The notes under the pieces were generated by a model, which saw nothing but the letters and a program-made list of their open reading frames with translations, did no database searches and was not told the origin of the DNA. The position numbers and the translations under genes are program-made. Positions 54,106-62,142 of a stretch of DNA of 64,000 bases are shown here, piece by piece. Position 1 is the first letter of the stretch; the number at the start of each line of letters is the position of its first letter. Source of the stretch: Blautia sp. BIOML-A1 (lineage in GTDB: Bacteria > Bacillota > Clostridia > Lachnospirales > Lachnospiraceae); contig NZ_WWVR01000001.1 in the NCBI RefSeq assembly GCF_009883055.1, forward strand, positions 310,001 to 374,000. The letters run 5' to 3'.

Positions 54106-55812
54106 ATGCAGATAGCAGAAGAAGCCGTGGCACCGGCACAGAGCCAGAAGTATCAGAATTTTATCATCCGTTATAATCAGAATGTTCATGGAGATTTTGA
54201 TTATCGGTCGGACGAAAACTTTCAGATTGTCAACGATCTGTTTGGAATTCTCTATGTTGCGGAGCAAGATGTTCCAGAATTGGGATTTAACAGTTATTCG
54301 TATTCTTCGATACCGAAATGTTACACATACATGGATTCCGGGGCTCTGAGCACCTCAGGTGTGCTTAAGCTTCATGATCATCCATATCTTAATTTAAAAG
54401 GAGCCGGAACGCTGGTAGCAGTCATTGATTCGGGGATCGACTACCGACATCCGGCTTTTCGTAATGGAAATCAGAGTAAGATTGTGAGTATCTGGGACCA
54501 GTCTCTGCCGGGGAAACGCTCAGGCCAGATTCCCTATGGAAGGGAATTTACAAAAAAACAGATCGATGAGGCACTTTCTGCTTCGGATCCACTTGCAATC
54601 GTTCCATCCACAGATCAGAACGGACATGGAACAGAGCTTGCCGCCACAGCCGCAGGAAACCGTATGCCGGAGGAAAATTTTTCCGGGACAGCACCAGAGG
54701 CGGAGCTTGTAATCGTCAAACTGAAGCCGGCCAAAAAATATCTGCGGGATTTTTATCTTCTTTCCGACGATGCAGAGGTTTTTCAGGAGGATGACATCAT
54801 GTTGGCAATCTCCTACGTACTGCAGTGTGCAGTAAAGCGTAAGATGCCCCTTTCCATTTGTATCGGGCTTGGAAGCAGCATGGGAGCACACAGAGGAAAT
54901 GGTCCTTTAAGTGAATTTATCAACAGCACAGCAAGCTTCAGCCAGAATTCCATCTCTATCGCAGCCGGAAATGAAGGAACCGCAAGACATCATTATTTGA
55001 GTGGAACCGCAGGACCGACAAAAACAGATGCGGTAGAACTGAAGGTAGGAGAACGGGAGAGTGTTCGAGGGTTTTCTATGGAATTCTGGGGCGATTCTCC
55101 TAATTTCTATAACATTACCATTCAGTCACCGACCGGCGAGAAACTTCCTGTCAGCAGTGCTTTGAAATACGGGACACAGGAACTGTCCTTTGTGTTTGTA
55201 GAAACAAAAATCCTGGTCAACTACATACCTATCGAGCGGCGGACAGGAAAAACGCTGGTGTTTTTTCGATTCCTGCACCCGGCTCCCGGAATATGGAAGC
55301 TGTTTGTGGAGGAACGAATGGAGGATAATACATGGTTTCATCTCTGGCTGCCGGTCAGAGGCATGATCTCTGATGAAACGTATTTCCTGGAATCCTCTCC
55401 GGAATTTACGATCACTTCCCCGGGAGATGCGAAAGACGGCATGACTGTCACTGCTTATCAGCATCAGGACAACAGCCTTTATATTCAGGCGGGACGGGGC
55501 TATAATACAGAAAATGTAGTAAAACCGGATTTTGCAGCACCGGGAGTTGGAATTCTGACGGCATCCATCGGAGCGGGACGGCCCTTCGCCGAAGCAACCG
55601 GAACCAGTCTGGCAGCGGCACAGAGTGCAGGGATTGCGGCACTCTTGTTTGAATGGGCCCTGATTCGTGGAAACGAGCCATATTTTACCGGAAACAGCGT
55701 CAAGAATTATCTGAGCCGCGGAGCAGTCCGGGACGGAGAAATGCAGTATCCTAATCCTGCGTGGGGATATGGAAGAGTGGATCTGTATCATACGTTTGAA
55801 CTTTTGACGTGA
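54106..55812 (+). CDS. S8 subtilase, Csp/Bsp-like
   Basis: 568 residues. The catalytic triad is complete: Asp in AVIDSGIDYRHP, His in NGHGTELAATAAG, Ser in ATGTSLAAAQSAG. A jelly-roll-like insert lies between the oxyanion region (AAGNEGTARHH) and the Ser, as in the Csp proteases of clostridial spores. An N-terminal prodomain-like segment (1-85) precedes the enzyme; no classical signal peptide. With sigK in the window, a spore-germination role is possible, but Csp-like enzymes also occur outside spores. RBS GGAGGAG. Confidence 0.88.
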   Translation: MQIAEEAVAPAQSQKYQNFIIRYNQNVHGDFDYRSDENFQIVNDLFGILYVAEQDVPELGFNSYSYSSIPKCYTYMDSGALSTSGVLKLHDHPYLNLKGAGTLVAVIDSGIDYRHPAFRNGNQSKIVSIWDQSLPGKRSGQIPYGREFTKKQIDEALSASDPLAIVPSTDQNGHGTELAATAAGNRMPEENFSGTAPEAELVIVKLKPAKKYLRDFYLLSDDAEVFQEDDIMLAISYVLQCAVKRKMPLSICIGLGSSMGAHRGNGPLSEFINSTASFSQNSISIAAGNEGTARHHYLSGTAGPTKTDAVELKVGERESVRGFSMEFWGDSPNFYNITIQSPTGEKLPVSSALKYGTQELSFVFVETKILVNYIPIERRTGKTLVFFRFLHPAPGIWKLFVEERMEDNTWFHLWLPVRGMISDETYFLESSPEFTITSPGDAKDGMTVTAYQHQDNSLYIQAGRGYNTENVVKPDFAAPGVGILTASIGAGRPFAEATGTSLAAAQSAGIAALLFEWALIRGNEPYFTGNSVKNYLSRGAVRDGEMQYPNPAWGYGRVDLYHTFELLT

Positions 55813-55837
55813 GAAATACAGATTTTATCATGAAAAG

Positions 55838-55880
55838 TATCCAAATTTTTTGCTGTCTATACAAAAAAATTGGATATTTT
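55838..55880 (+). terminator. Terminator of the subtilase gene
   Basis: A 14-base stem (55838-55851 with 55863-55876) with one mismatch and an 11-base loop, followed by TTTT. Confidence 0.65.
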
Positions 55881-55882
55881 AA

Positions 55883-55911
55883 TTGTGTTTTCAAAAACTT
55901 TTTGTTATAAT
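55883..55911 (+). promoter_or_regulatory. Promoter of the purine permease gene
   Basis: TTGTGT (55883-55888) and perfect TATAAT (55906-55911), 17-base spacer, leaving a leader of about 125 bases. Confidence 0.65.
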
Positions 55912-55925
55912 ATATACGCATTGAC

Positions 55926-55955
55926 GATTATTCGGAGCGGTCAGGACGGATAATC
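55926..55955 (+). promoter_or_regulatory. Hairpin at the 5' end of the permease leader
   Basis: GATTATTCG (55926-55934) pairs with CGGATAATC (55947-55955) with one G-U pair and a 12-base loop. It sits just after the predicted transcript start. It does not match the purine riboswitch core and has no T tract. Confidence 0.4.
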
Positions 55956-56040
55956 TCAAAAAACATACGATTCCGGCACATTGGAAGAAAGAGGGCAGAC
56001 GAAGAGGAAAGGGTGGCCGGAATAGAAACAGGAGGAAAAA

Positions 56041-57438
56041 ATGAAACGAGGTAGTATTTTTGAACTGAGTGGTGTTCCAAAGTTCCAGGAAGCTATTCCG
56101 CTTGCTCTGCAGCATGTTGTTGCCATGATCGTTGGCTGTGTTACTCCGGCGATCATCGTAGCCGGTGCTGTAGGCGGTGGCGGTCTGAGCGACAAAGACC
56201 GTGTTATTCTGATCCAGGCATCGCTGGTGATCTCTGCACTGTCAACACTGATCCAGCTGTTTCCGATTGGCAAGAAGGGTGGATTCACACTTGGATCCGG
56301 ACTTCCGATGATCATGGGTGTCAGCTTTGCCTACGTTCCAAGTATGCAGGCGATCGCAGAAGGCTATGGAATCTCGACAATCCTTGGTGCACAGATTGTT
56401 GGTGGTATTGTAGCCTTTATCATGGGTATACTGGTCCGTAAGATCAGAGTGTTCTTCCCGCCGCTGATCACTGGTACGGTTGTATTTACCATCGGACTGT
56501 CCCTGTATCCGACAGCGATCAACTATATGGCTGGCGGCACAAGCAACCCGAATTATGGCTCCTGGCAGAACTGGCTGGTGGCATTCTTCACTCTGGCAGT
56601 TGTAACTACATTGAACCATTTTGGCAAGGGAATCCTGAAGTTGGCCTCCATCCTGGTCGGTATTATTGCCGGTTATCTGGTATCCATTCCGTTTGGTATG
56701 GTAAATCTCACAAGCGTAGGTCAGGCAAAAGTATTCCAGTTTCCGCAGTTCATGCATTTTGGAATTCACTTTGAAATCTCTGCCTGTGTTGCGATCGGAC
56801 TTCTGTTTGCGATCAACTCCGTACAGGCGATCGGAGATTATTCTGCAACAACAATCGGAGCAATGGACCGCGTGCCGGAAGACAGAGAACTTCAGAACGG
56901 TATCATGGCCTATGGTGTCAGCAACGTGATCGGTGCCCTGTTTGGCGGACTTCCGACAGCAACCTACAGCCAGAACGTTGGTATCGTTACAACAACAAAG
57001 GTTATTAACCGCTGTGTACTCGGTCTTGCAGCAGTCATCCTCGGCGTTGCAGGAATCGTACCGAAATTCTCTGCACTTCTGACAACCATCCCTCAGTGTG
57101 TACTCGGTGGTGCAACGGTATCTGTATTTGCCTCCATTGCCATGACAGGTATGAAACTGGTAGCTTCTGCAGAAATGGATTACAGAAACTCATCCATCGT
57201 AGGTCTTGCAGCAGCAATCGGTGTCGGTGTTTCCCAGGCGTCAGCAGCACTGGCAAGCTTCCCGGACTGGGTAACAACCATTTTTGGTAAATCTCCGGTA
57301 GTTCTGGCAACACTGATCGCAGTAGTCCTGAACATCATTCTTCCGAAGAGCCGCGTAGAACAGAAGGAAGAAGAGAAACTCAAAGAAGAAGTAAAAGAAA
57401 AGATCAAACAGGATCATGAGGAGTTTGATCAGGAATAA
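56041..57438 (+). CDS. NCS2-family xanthine/uracil permease
   Basis: 465 residues with about 12-14 membrane segments. NCS2 nucleobase transporter signature: NSVQAIGDYSATTIG and GGLPTATYSQNVGIVTTTKV. The QAIGDYSATT form with an early LALQHVVAMIVGCVTP fits the xanthine/uric acid group better than uracil, so xanthine is the best guess. The cytoplasmic tail is strongly charged (EEKLKEEVKEKIKQ). RBS AGGAGG. Confidence 0.9.
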   Translation: MKRGSIFELSGVPKFQEAIPLALQHVVAMIVGCVTPAIIVAGAVGGGGLSDKDRVILIQASLVISALSTLIQLFPIGKKGGFTLGSGLPMIMGVSFAYVPSMQAIAEGYGISTILGAQIVGGIVAFIMGILVRKIRVFFPPLITGTVVFTIGLSLYPTAINYMAGGTSNPNYGSWQNWLVAFFTLAVVTTLNHFGKGILKLASILVGIIAGYLVSIPFGMVNLTSVGQAKVFQFPQFMHFGIHFEISACVAIGLLFAINSVQAIGDYSATTIGAMDRVPEDRELQNGIMAYGVSNVIGALFGGLPTATYSQNVGIVTTTKVINRCVLGLAAVILGVAGIVPKFSALLTTIPQCVLGGATVSVFASIAMTGMKLVASAEMDYRNSSIVGLAAAIGVGVSQASAALASFPDWVTTIFGKSPVVLATLIAVVLNIILPKSRVEQKEEEKLKEEVKEKIKQDHEEFDQE

Positions 57439-57439
57439 G

Positions 57440-57499
57440 AAAAGAAAATCCCCCTCCCATCACGGAATACATCTCCGTGGTGGGAAGGGGATTCTTTTA
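57440..57499 (+). terminator. Terminator of the permease gene
   Basis: A long hairpin: AAAAGAAAATCCCC plus CACGGA on the left pairs with TCCGTG plus GGGGATTCTTTT on the right, with a small bulge. The right arm ends in TTTT. Confidence 0.75.
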
Positions 57500-57675
57500 T
57501 TACTTTATAGGAAATTACTCCGTAATGTTCCAATAAAGTAATAAACGCTCCGCGAGGATGCGACCAGATGTATGTGGAAGATGTCTGCTAAAGCAGACTG
57601 CATCTGGCGCGCAAAGCGTAACAAGTCCCTCAAAGATTGAGGAATTTAGGGAGTTTGAAGCGGACTTGTCCGCTT
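57497..57675. other. Multi-hairpin intergenic element between convergent genes
   Basis: Consecutive inverted repeats fill the gap. A perfect 12-bp pair TTATTACTTTAT (57497-57508) with ATAAAGTAATAA (57533-57544). ACGCT (57545-57549) with AGCGT (57615-57619), enclosing CCAGATG (57564-57570) with CATCTGG (57601-57607) and, inside that, GTCTGCT (57583-57589) with AGCAGAC (57592-57598). Then AAGCGGAC (57658-57665) with GTCCGCTT (57668-57675). No reading frame. It resembles a structured repeat or RNA more than a simple terminator. Confidence 0.6.
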
Positions 57676-57700
57676 TGTTATTATAGTAAAAATAACGGAT

Positions 57701-58933
57701 TTATTTGCGGTATACAAATGCCGGAAGTCCATCCTCTCCAAGAGGAACCTCAATATTTCCCTGGATCAGCGGACGGGCATAGCGGATAAAGTCCTCTGTG
57801 ACATCGTGACCGTCAGGGGTGATCCATTCTGCCGGAACAACCTTTTCCTGATTACAGATCTCATTGACATCCTCAAGACCACAAACCATCTGATAAGCAC
57901 CGTTCTCATCTGTCTGACGGATGAAAGAAACCATCTTGCCGGTTTCTCCGTTCAAAGCAGCATTCACACCAAACTTACCGGCAGCAACTGCCTCCTGCTG
58001 ATCGGCAGCAGAGATCATTGCAGCAGAGCAGCGCTGGCTGACATTCAGTTCAACAGAACGAGCCTTGACACCAAGACGGCTGCGTACAAGATTCTCGAGA
58101 TACTTACCGCAGCCTGCAAGCATCTTGTGACCGAAGGAGTCCGTTCCTACAGAACTGTCATATTCACAGATGAAAGTTCCTTTAGAATCGTGGATTCCCT
58201 CAGAAACACAGACGATGAGGTTGCAGTTCGTCTCGAAAGCCTTTTCCAGATCCTTAAGAAAAGCATCCTGATCAAAGTCTGTTTCCGGAAGATAGATAAA
58301 AAGAGGATTATCCCCCTGATATTTACGCGCGAGGGCACTGGCAGCAGTGAGCCATCCTGCATGACGTCCCATGATCTCGATGATCGTTACAGATTTTTTC
58401 TCATAAACATTGGCATCCAGAGTAATCTCACGGACAGTAGATGCAACATATCTGGCAGCACTTCCGAAACCAGGGGTGTGATCTGTATGGATCAGGTCGT
58501 TGTCAATCGTCTTCGGTTCACCGATGACACGGATAGAACTGCCGACTTTGGCTGCATAGCGGGAAAGCTTGCTCACAGTATCCATAGAGTCATTTCCGCC
58601 GATGTAGAAAAACCATCCGATGTTCATTTCCTCAAACTTGCGGAAAAGTTCCGGATAGACTGGATCCTCAAGAGATTCCGGCAGCTTGTAACGACAGGAA
58701 CCAAGATATGCACCCGGAGTATGCTTAAGATAAGAGAGCTTTTCGCCTGGAAGAGCTTCCTCAAAATCAAGGATACGTCCAGCCAGAAAACCCTCAATTC
58801 CATTTACCATACCATAAACATGTCCGATTTCGTCAGAATGAGCAAGTCCCTCAGAGACAACCCCGTAAAGACTGCTGTTGATCACGGCAGTAGGACCACC
58901 TGACTGTCCGACGATAAGATTTTTCTTTGCCAT
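57701..58933 (-). CDS. pfp: 6-phosphofructokinase, PPi-dependent type
   Basis: 410 residues from ATG 58933 (MAKKNLIVGQSGGPT), which has GGAGGTATT upstream; a longer open frame reaches 59302 but its extra residues do not resemble the family. Motifs: GGPTAVINSSLYGV, GGNDSMDTV (where ATP enzymes read GGDGS), GEPKTIDNDL (Lys where ATP enzymes have Gly, a PPi-type mark) and EIMGRHAGW. It phosphorylates fructose 6-phosphate reversibly. With the aldolase at 51.4 kb it serves glycolysis. Confidence 0.9.
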   Translation of the reverse strand: MAKKNLIVGQSGGPTAVINSSLYGVVSEGLAHSDEIGHVYGMVNGIEGFLAGRILDFEEALPGEKLSYLKHTPGAYLGSCRYKLPESLEDPVYPELFRKFEEMNIGWFFYIGGNDSMDTVSKLSRYAAKVGSSIRVIGEPKTIDNDLIHTDHTPGFGSAARYVASTVREITLDANVYEKKSVTIIEIMGRHAGWLTAASALARKYQGDNPLFIYLPETDFDQDAFLKDLEKAFETNCNLIVCVSEGIHDSKGTFICEYDSSVGTDSFGHKMLAGCGKYLENLVRSRLGVKARSVELNVSQRCSAAMISAADQQEAVAAGKFGVNAALNGETGKMVSFIRQTDENGAYQMVCGLEDVNEICNQEKVVPAEWITPDGHDVTEDFIRYARPLIQGNIEVPLGEDGLPAFVYRK

Positions 58934-58967
58934 TTGTAATACCTCCGTTTGGGTTGATGATGAAATC

Positions 58968-58996
58968 ATTTTAACATATGAAATGGGGATTGACAA
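58968..58996 (-). promoter_or_regulatory. Promoter of the phosphofructokinase gene
   Basis: On the minus strand TTGTCA (58991-58996) and TAAAAT (58968-58973), 17-base spacer, 34 bases upstream of the start codon. Confidence 0.7.
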
Positions 58997-59219
58997 ATGA
59001 ATGTTTTGAGGATGAAAAAAGAGAAGAGACGTATCGTAAAGTATGTTACTTTGCGAAAATAAAACCTGAGATTCTGGCTTTTGCCTTGAATTCAAACATA
59101 CTAATGATGAGATTGATGAGAAAAAGTATGATACGGAACTGCGTGGTGCAGGTGTTAATTCTATCATCAAAATCGGAATTGCATTTCGCGGGAAACATGC
59201 TGTAGTTAAACGAAAATAA
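58978..59219 (+). pseudogene. Decayed C-terminal remnant of an AAA-ATPase/PD-(D/E)XK nuclease-like gene
   Basis: From 59085 to the TAA at 59217-59219 one frame reads LEFKHTNDEIDEKKYD then ELRGAGVNSIIKIGIAFRGK and ends VVKRK. This matches the end of the DUF1703-type nuclease domain found in many Lachnospiraceae AAA-ATPase-like proteins: LEFK carries the active-site E-x-K, and IxKIGIAFRGK is the closing strand. Just before it, another frame (from 58978) reads AKIKPEILAFA, so a frameshift near 59084 separates the two. There is no start or upstream domain. The region between pfp and vanZ (about 350 bases) holds nothing else I can name. Confidence 0.5.
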
Positions 59220-59372
59220 AAATGAGTATTTTGTAGTTCCAATTTTTGCATGAAATGGCATAAATAAAGAAGAAAGAGGTGGTTGGCGATCAGGTAGTAC
59301 ATAAGATATATTATTCAGGATTTCAGTCAGCCGGTACTATCCCTGATTCCAGCTATTTTTGTCAGTGCCTGT

Positions 59373-59813
59373 GTGATCTTTGTTATCAGCAGGCTGTGTG
59401 AGAAAAGAGGAGTGTCTGAGAAGAAGTGCATACGTAGTCGCGTGATATGGACGTTGTTTCTTGCTTATATTTTGGTTGTTTTTCATACAACCTTCTTTTC
59501 CCGGGAGGCGGGCAGCAGGAAGACAGTCAGTCTGATTCTGTTCGAAACCTGGGGAAGGTCTTTTCATATGCATGCCATGTTTATTGAGAATATTATCATG
59601 TTCATTCCGTTTGGTGTGTTTTTACCGACTTTATTTGAGAGGTTCAGAAACTGGCGTCTGTGTGTACTGACTGGATTTTTGTGTTCCTGCAGCATTGAGA
59701 TTTCGCAGTATATCACCCAGAGGGGATATATGCAGCTGGATGATGTGGTGACAAATACAGTCGGAGCACTGCTTGGATGGGGCAGTATGGAGGGCGGTGC
59801 GGCGCTGGCGTGA
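59373..59813 (+). CDS. VanZ-family membrane protein, start uncertain
   Basis: 146 residues from GTG 59373, with three or four membrane helices and the VanZ pattern (NIIMFIPFGVFLPTLF; IEISQYITQRGYMQLDDVVTNTVGALLG). The GTG cuts into the first helix. The same frame upstream encodes YIIQDFSQPVLSLIPAIFVS, clearly part of that helix, back to 59298, where a TAG (59295-59297) stops it. The only start-like codon in that part is ATA 59301, possibly a mutated ATG. VanZ proteins are linked to glycopeptide tolerance but mostly have unknown roles. Confidence 0.75.
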   Translation: MIFVISRLCEKRGVSEKKCIRSRVIWTLFLAYILVVFHTTFFSREAGSRKTVSLILFETWGRSFHMHAMFIENIIMFIPFGVFLPTLFERFRNWRLCVLTGFLCSCSIEISQYITQRGYMQLDDVVTNTVGALLGWGSMEGGAALA

Positions 59814-59856
59814 AAGTCATGTGCAGGACTGAGCCGGGAGAGTTCTCCCTGCTGCC

Positions 59857-61005
59857 TCAGAGGAGCAGCAGGTTCTCGAACCGGAAGGTTTCATCTTCAT
59901 CCATCAGTTTTTCCATTTCGTTAAGGTTGAGGTCGGAGTGCTCCAGTTCCCGTGAGAAGCGGTAACAGATGGATACGAGGTCGTTAAATGTAAAGCGGCG
60001 GTCATTTGCAAGGTAAGTACCCACGGCGAGGTCGTGGATCATGGAGGTGCAGATGACTGCCATCTTTATTTTGGCAGAGATCTGGCCATCGTAGACGGCA
60101 CCGCAGAAGTAGGTGTAGATCCAGTAAACGAGCAGCTGCTCTTCCTGGATTTCCCAGTCTGGGTAAGCATTCAGAAATTCCTGACAGCATTCGGAGAGTT
60201 TCGTTTCGGTATCGCAGGTCTTGTAAAGCACTTTGAGGATATTATCCAGGTATTCATGCCATCCTGCGCGCAGAACCTCCATCTTAGGAATGACAGTTTT
60301 CCAGATCTGTTTGTGACAGGAAACGGAATCTGTCCCGGAGGCGGTCCATTTCTTAAGCTTTGCAAGAAAGGCTTCTCCGACGCCGGATTTCTGATGGCGT
60401 CTGCGGATATCTTCCCACTGATACAATTCGTTTTTGTCGAGACTCAGCTGGAAATCATGGGCACAGGCGAGGAGTTTTTTGCGGCGCAGTTCCATGGGAA
60501 TGGTTCTGTCCTGTACGATGGAGAGAAGGTAATCTCTGGTGTCCATCAGGGCAGTAAAAAGCAGATAGTCAAAATCCTCATAAGTTTCTTCGGGAGAGGA
60601 TTTTTCTATGGTACGGAAGGTTGTCCTGTCTTTTCGGGAGAGAAAAATCCTGGCGGTCTCTGGACAGGATAGGGAGAGGGAGTATTCGCGGAGTCCCTCA
60701 AACTCTTCGATGTGTCTTGGGTATTTTCGGCAGGTGTCACAGAGCATCTCCGGTCCGGCTTCGCTGTAAATGTCGCAGAGATTGTCTTCATTTAAGAAAG
60801 CACAGCGTCTGTCATACTGGCGGAAGGATTTTTCCTCCCAGTCGATGTCGTTGTGGAGACGGTTGCGGAAAGGCCCCTTGAAGCGGCGGTATTTCCTGAG
60901 GCTTTTGTCGTCTATCATGATCTGCCATCCTGCACAGCAGGTATCCGGACAGGCATCTGCAATGCAGGAGAATTCTTTATAAAAAGCAGGGAAAGTGATC
61001 TGCAT
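59857..61005 (-). CDS. FliB-family (flagellin lysine-N-methylase-like) protein
   Basis: 382 residues. N-terminal Cys-rich cluster: CIADACPDTCCAGW, RRCAFLNEDNLCDIY and MLCDTCRKYPR, likely binding an Fe-S cluster or metal. The rest is helical. FliB methylates flagellin lysines in Salmonella, but Clostridia carry many copies far from flagellar genes, and none are seen here, so the substrate is open. RBS AAGGAGG. Convergent with vanZ. Confidence 0.85.
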   Translation of the reverse strand: MQITFPAFYKEFSCIADACPDTCCAGWQIMIDDKSLRKYRRFKGPFRNRLHNDIDWEEKSFRQYDRRCAFLNEDNLCDIYSEAGPEMLCDTCRKYPRHIEEFEGLREYSLSLSCPETARIFLSRKDRTTFRTIEKSSPEETYEDFDYLLFTALMDTRDYLLSIVQDRTIPMELRRKKLLACAHDFQLSLDKNELYQWEDIRRRHQKSGVGEAFLAKLKKWTASGTDSVSCHKQIWKTVIPKMEVLRAGWHEYLDNILKVLYKTCDTETKLSECCQEFLNAYPDWEIQEEQLLVYWIYTYFCGAVYDGQISAKIKMAVICTSMIHDLAVGTYLANDRRFTFNDLVSICYRFSRELEHSDLNLNEMEKLMDEDETFRFENLLLL

Positions 61006-61202
61006 GGTTTTCCTCCTTGTAGGTGAAGTTATAATTGTTCAGAAAGCCTTTTTTATGGGCTTTTAAAGTGCTTCCACTGTATTTCCGGAACATAAGGATT
61101 ATAGCATTCTGCTCTGTAATCTACAAGAAAAAGTATGGGAGATTTCGAAAGCCGGGACAGTGCCGAGAATATGAAATAACCATAAATTATATGCCCGTTC
61201 CA

Positions 61203-61231
61203 TTGACGGAAAATGTGTCCTGTGCTAAGAT
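61203..61231 (+). promoter_or_regulatory. Promoter of the sortase gene
   Basis: TTGACG (61203-61208) and TAAGAT (61226-61231), 17-base spacer, 48 bases before the ATG. The rest of the 274-base gap from fliB shows no gene. Confidence 0.7.
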
Positions 61232-61279
61232 TTTACAGAACAGGGAGGGGAGTAATTCTGGAATGAAAGGAATGTAGCT

Positions 61280-62095
61280 ATGGACGAGAGAAACACAGAG
61301 AAGCAGCAGAAGACCAAAAAGAAAGGTGACCTCCTTCTGACGCTGGTTCTTATTATAGCGATAGCAGTTTTTTGCTATGCGGCTTTTAATCTTTTTCACA
61401 TCTATACAGAATACAAAAAGGGAACGGACGAGTATAATCATATCGAGCAGATGGCAGTCACGGACCGTGCACCTGATGCGCAGGAGGTGGCAGGACCGGA
61501 GGCACAGCCCAAGGCACCGATCAATGTGGATTTTGCATCGCTCAAGAGTGTGAATCCGGATGTGGTCGGCTGGATTTATGTAGAGGCACTGAATCATATC
61601 AGTTATCCTATTGTACAGGGCAAGGACAATGAGACATACCTGCATCAGACCTATGAAGGGAATTATAATTTTGCGGGAACGCTTTTTATTGATTATGAGA
61701 ACAGCAGTGATTTCAATGACTGTAACACGTTGGTCTATGGACATAATATGAAGAATGGTTCCATGTTTGGGCATCTCAAGAAATTTGCGGAGGATCAGAA
61801 TGTCTATAATAAGAGTAAATATTTCTGGATCCTGACACCGGATAAGAACTATCGCTATGAGATCATTTCTGCCTATACGACAGGTGTGGACAGTGACACG
61901 TATACATTGTTTAAGGGACCGGGAGAGGAGTTTCAGAGGTATCTGGAGACGATTAAGGGATACTCGGAGATCAGTACCGATCCGGGAGAACTGACAATCA
62001 AGGATAAGATCGTTACATTATCTACCTGTACGGGAAATGAATCTACGAGATTTGTTGTACAGGGCAGAAGGATAAGCTCAGAGGATGCATATTAA
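61280..62095 (+). CDS. srtB: Class B sortase
   Basis: 271 residues: a basic N-terminus, one transmembrane helix (LLLTLVLIIAIAVFCYAAF), then the sortase domain. Catalytic His in LVYGHNM, Cys in TLSTCTG, Arg in STRFVVQGRR; the long helix before the last strands is typical of class B. Sortases attach surface proteins to peptidoglycan by an LPxTG-like motif. No substrate gene is adjacent, so it may be the housekeeping sortase of the cell, as in C. difficile. Confidence 0.92.
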   Translation: MDERNTEKQQKTKKKGDLLLTLVLIIAIAVFCYAAFNLFHIYTEYKKGTDEYNHIEQMAVTDRAPDAQEVAGPEAQPKAPINVDFASLKSVNPDVVGWIYVEALNHISYPIVQGKDNETYLHQTYEGNYNFAGTLFIDYENSSDFNDCNTLVYGHNMKNGSMFGHLKKFAEDQNVYNKSKYFWILTPDKNYRYEIISAYTTGVDSDTYTLFKGPGEEFQRYLETIKGYSEISTDPGELTIKDKIVTLSTCTGNESTRFVVQGRRISSEDAY

Positions 62096-62142
62096 GCACA
62101 CAGGTGCATAGATGGCTATGCAGAGGTGAAGGGGGAATTGAC

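Noticed and set aside
55912..56040. Possible purine riboswitch before the permease
   Set aside because: I could not find the conserved junction and the two kissing-loop stems of the purine aptamer; only one simple stem is present.
57806..58903. A 365-codon open frame on the + strand opposite the phosphofructokinase gene
   Set aside because: The minus-strand product is a complete phosphofructokinase; the + strand translation shows no family and no ribosome site.
58934..59302. N-terminal extension of the phosphofructokinase to 59302
   Set aside because: The ATG at 58933 has GGAGG and begins the family sequence exactly; the extra residues would cover the promoter and the antisense of the decayed nuclease remnant.
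59836..59849. GGGAGA-GT-TCTCCC hairpin between vanZ and the FliB-like gene
   Set aside because: Only two loop bases and no T tract, so neither a stable hairpin nor a terminator is convincing.
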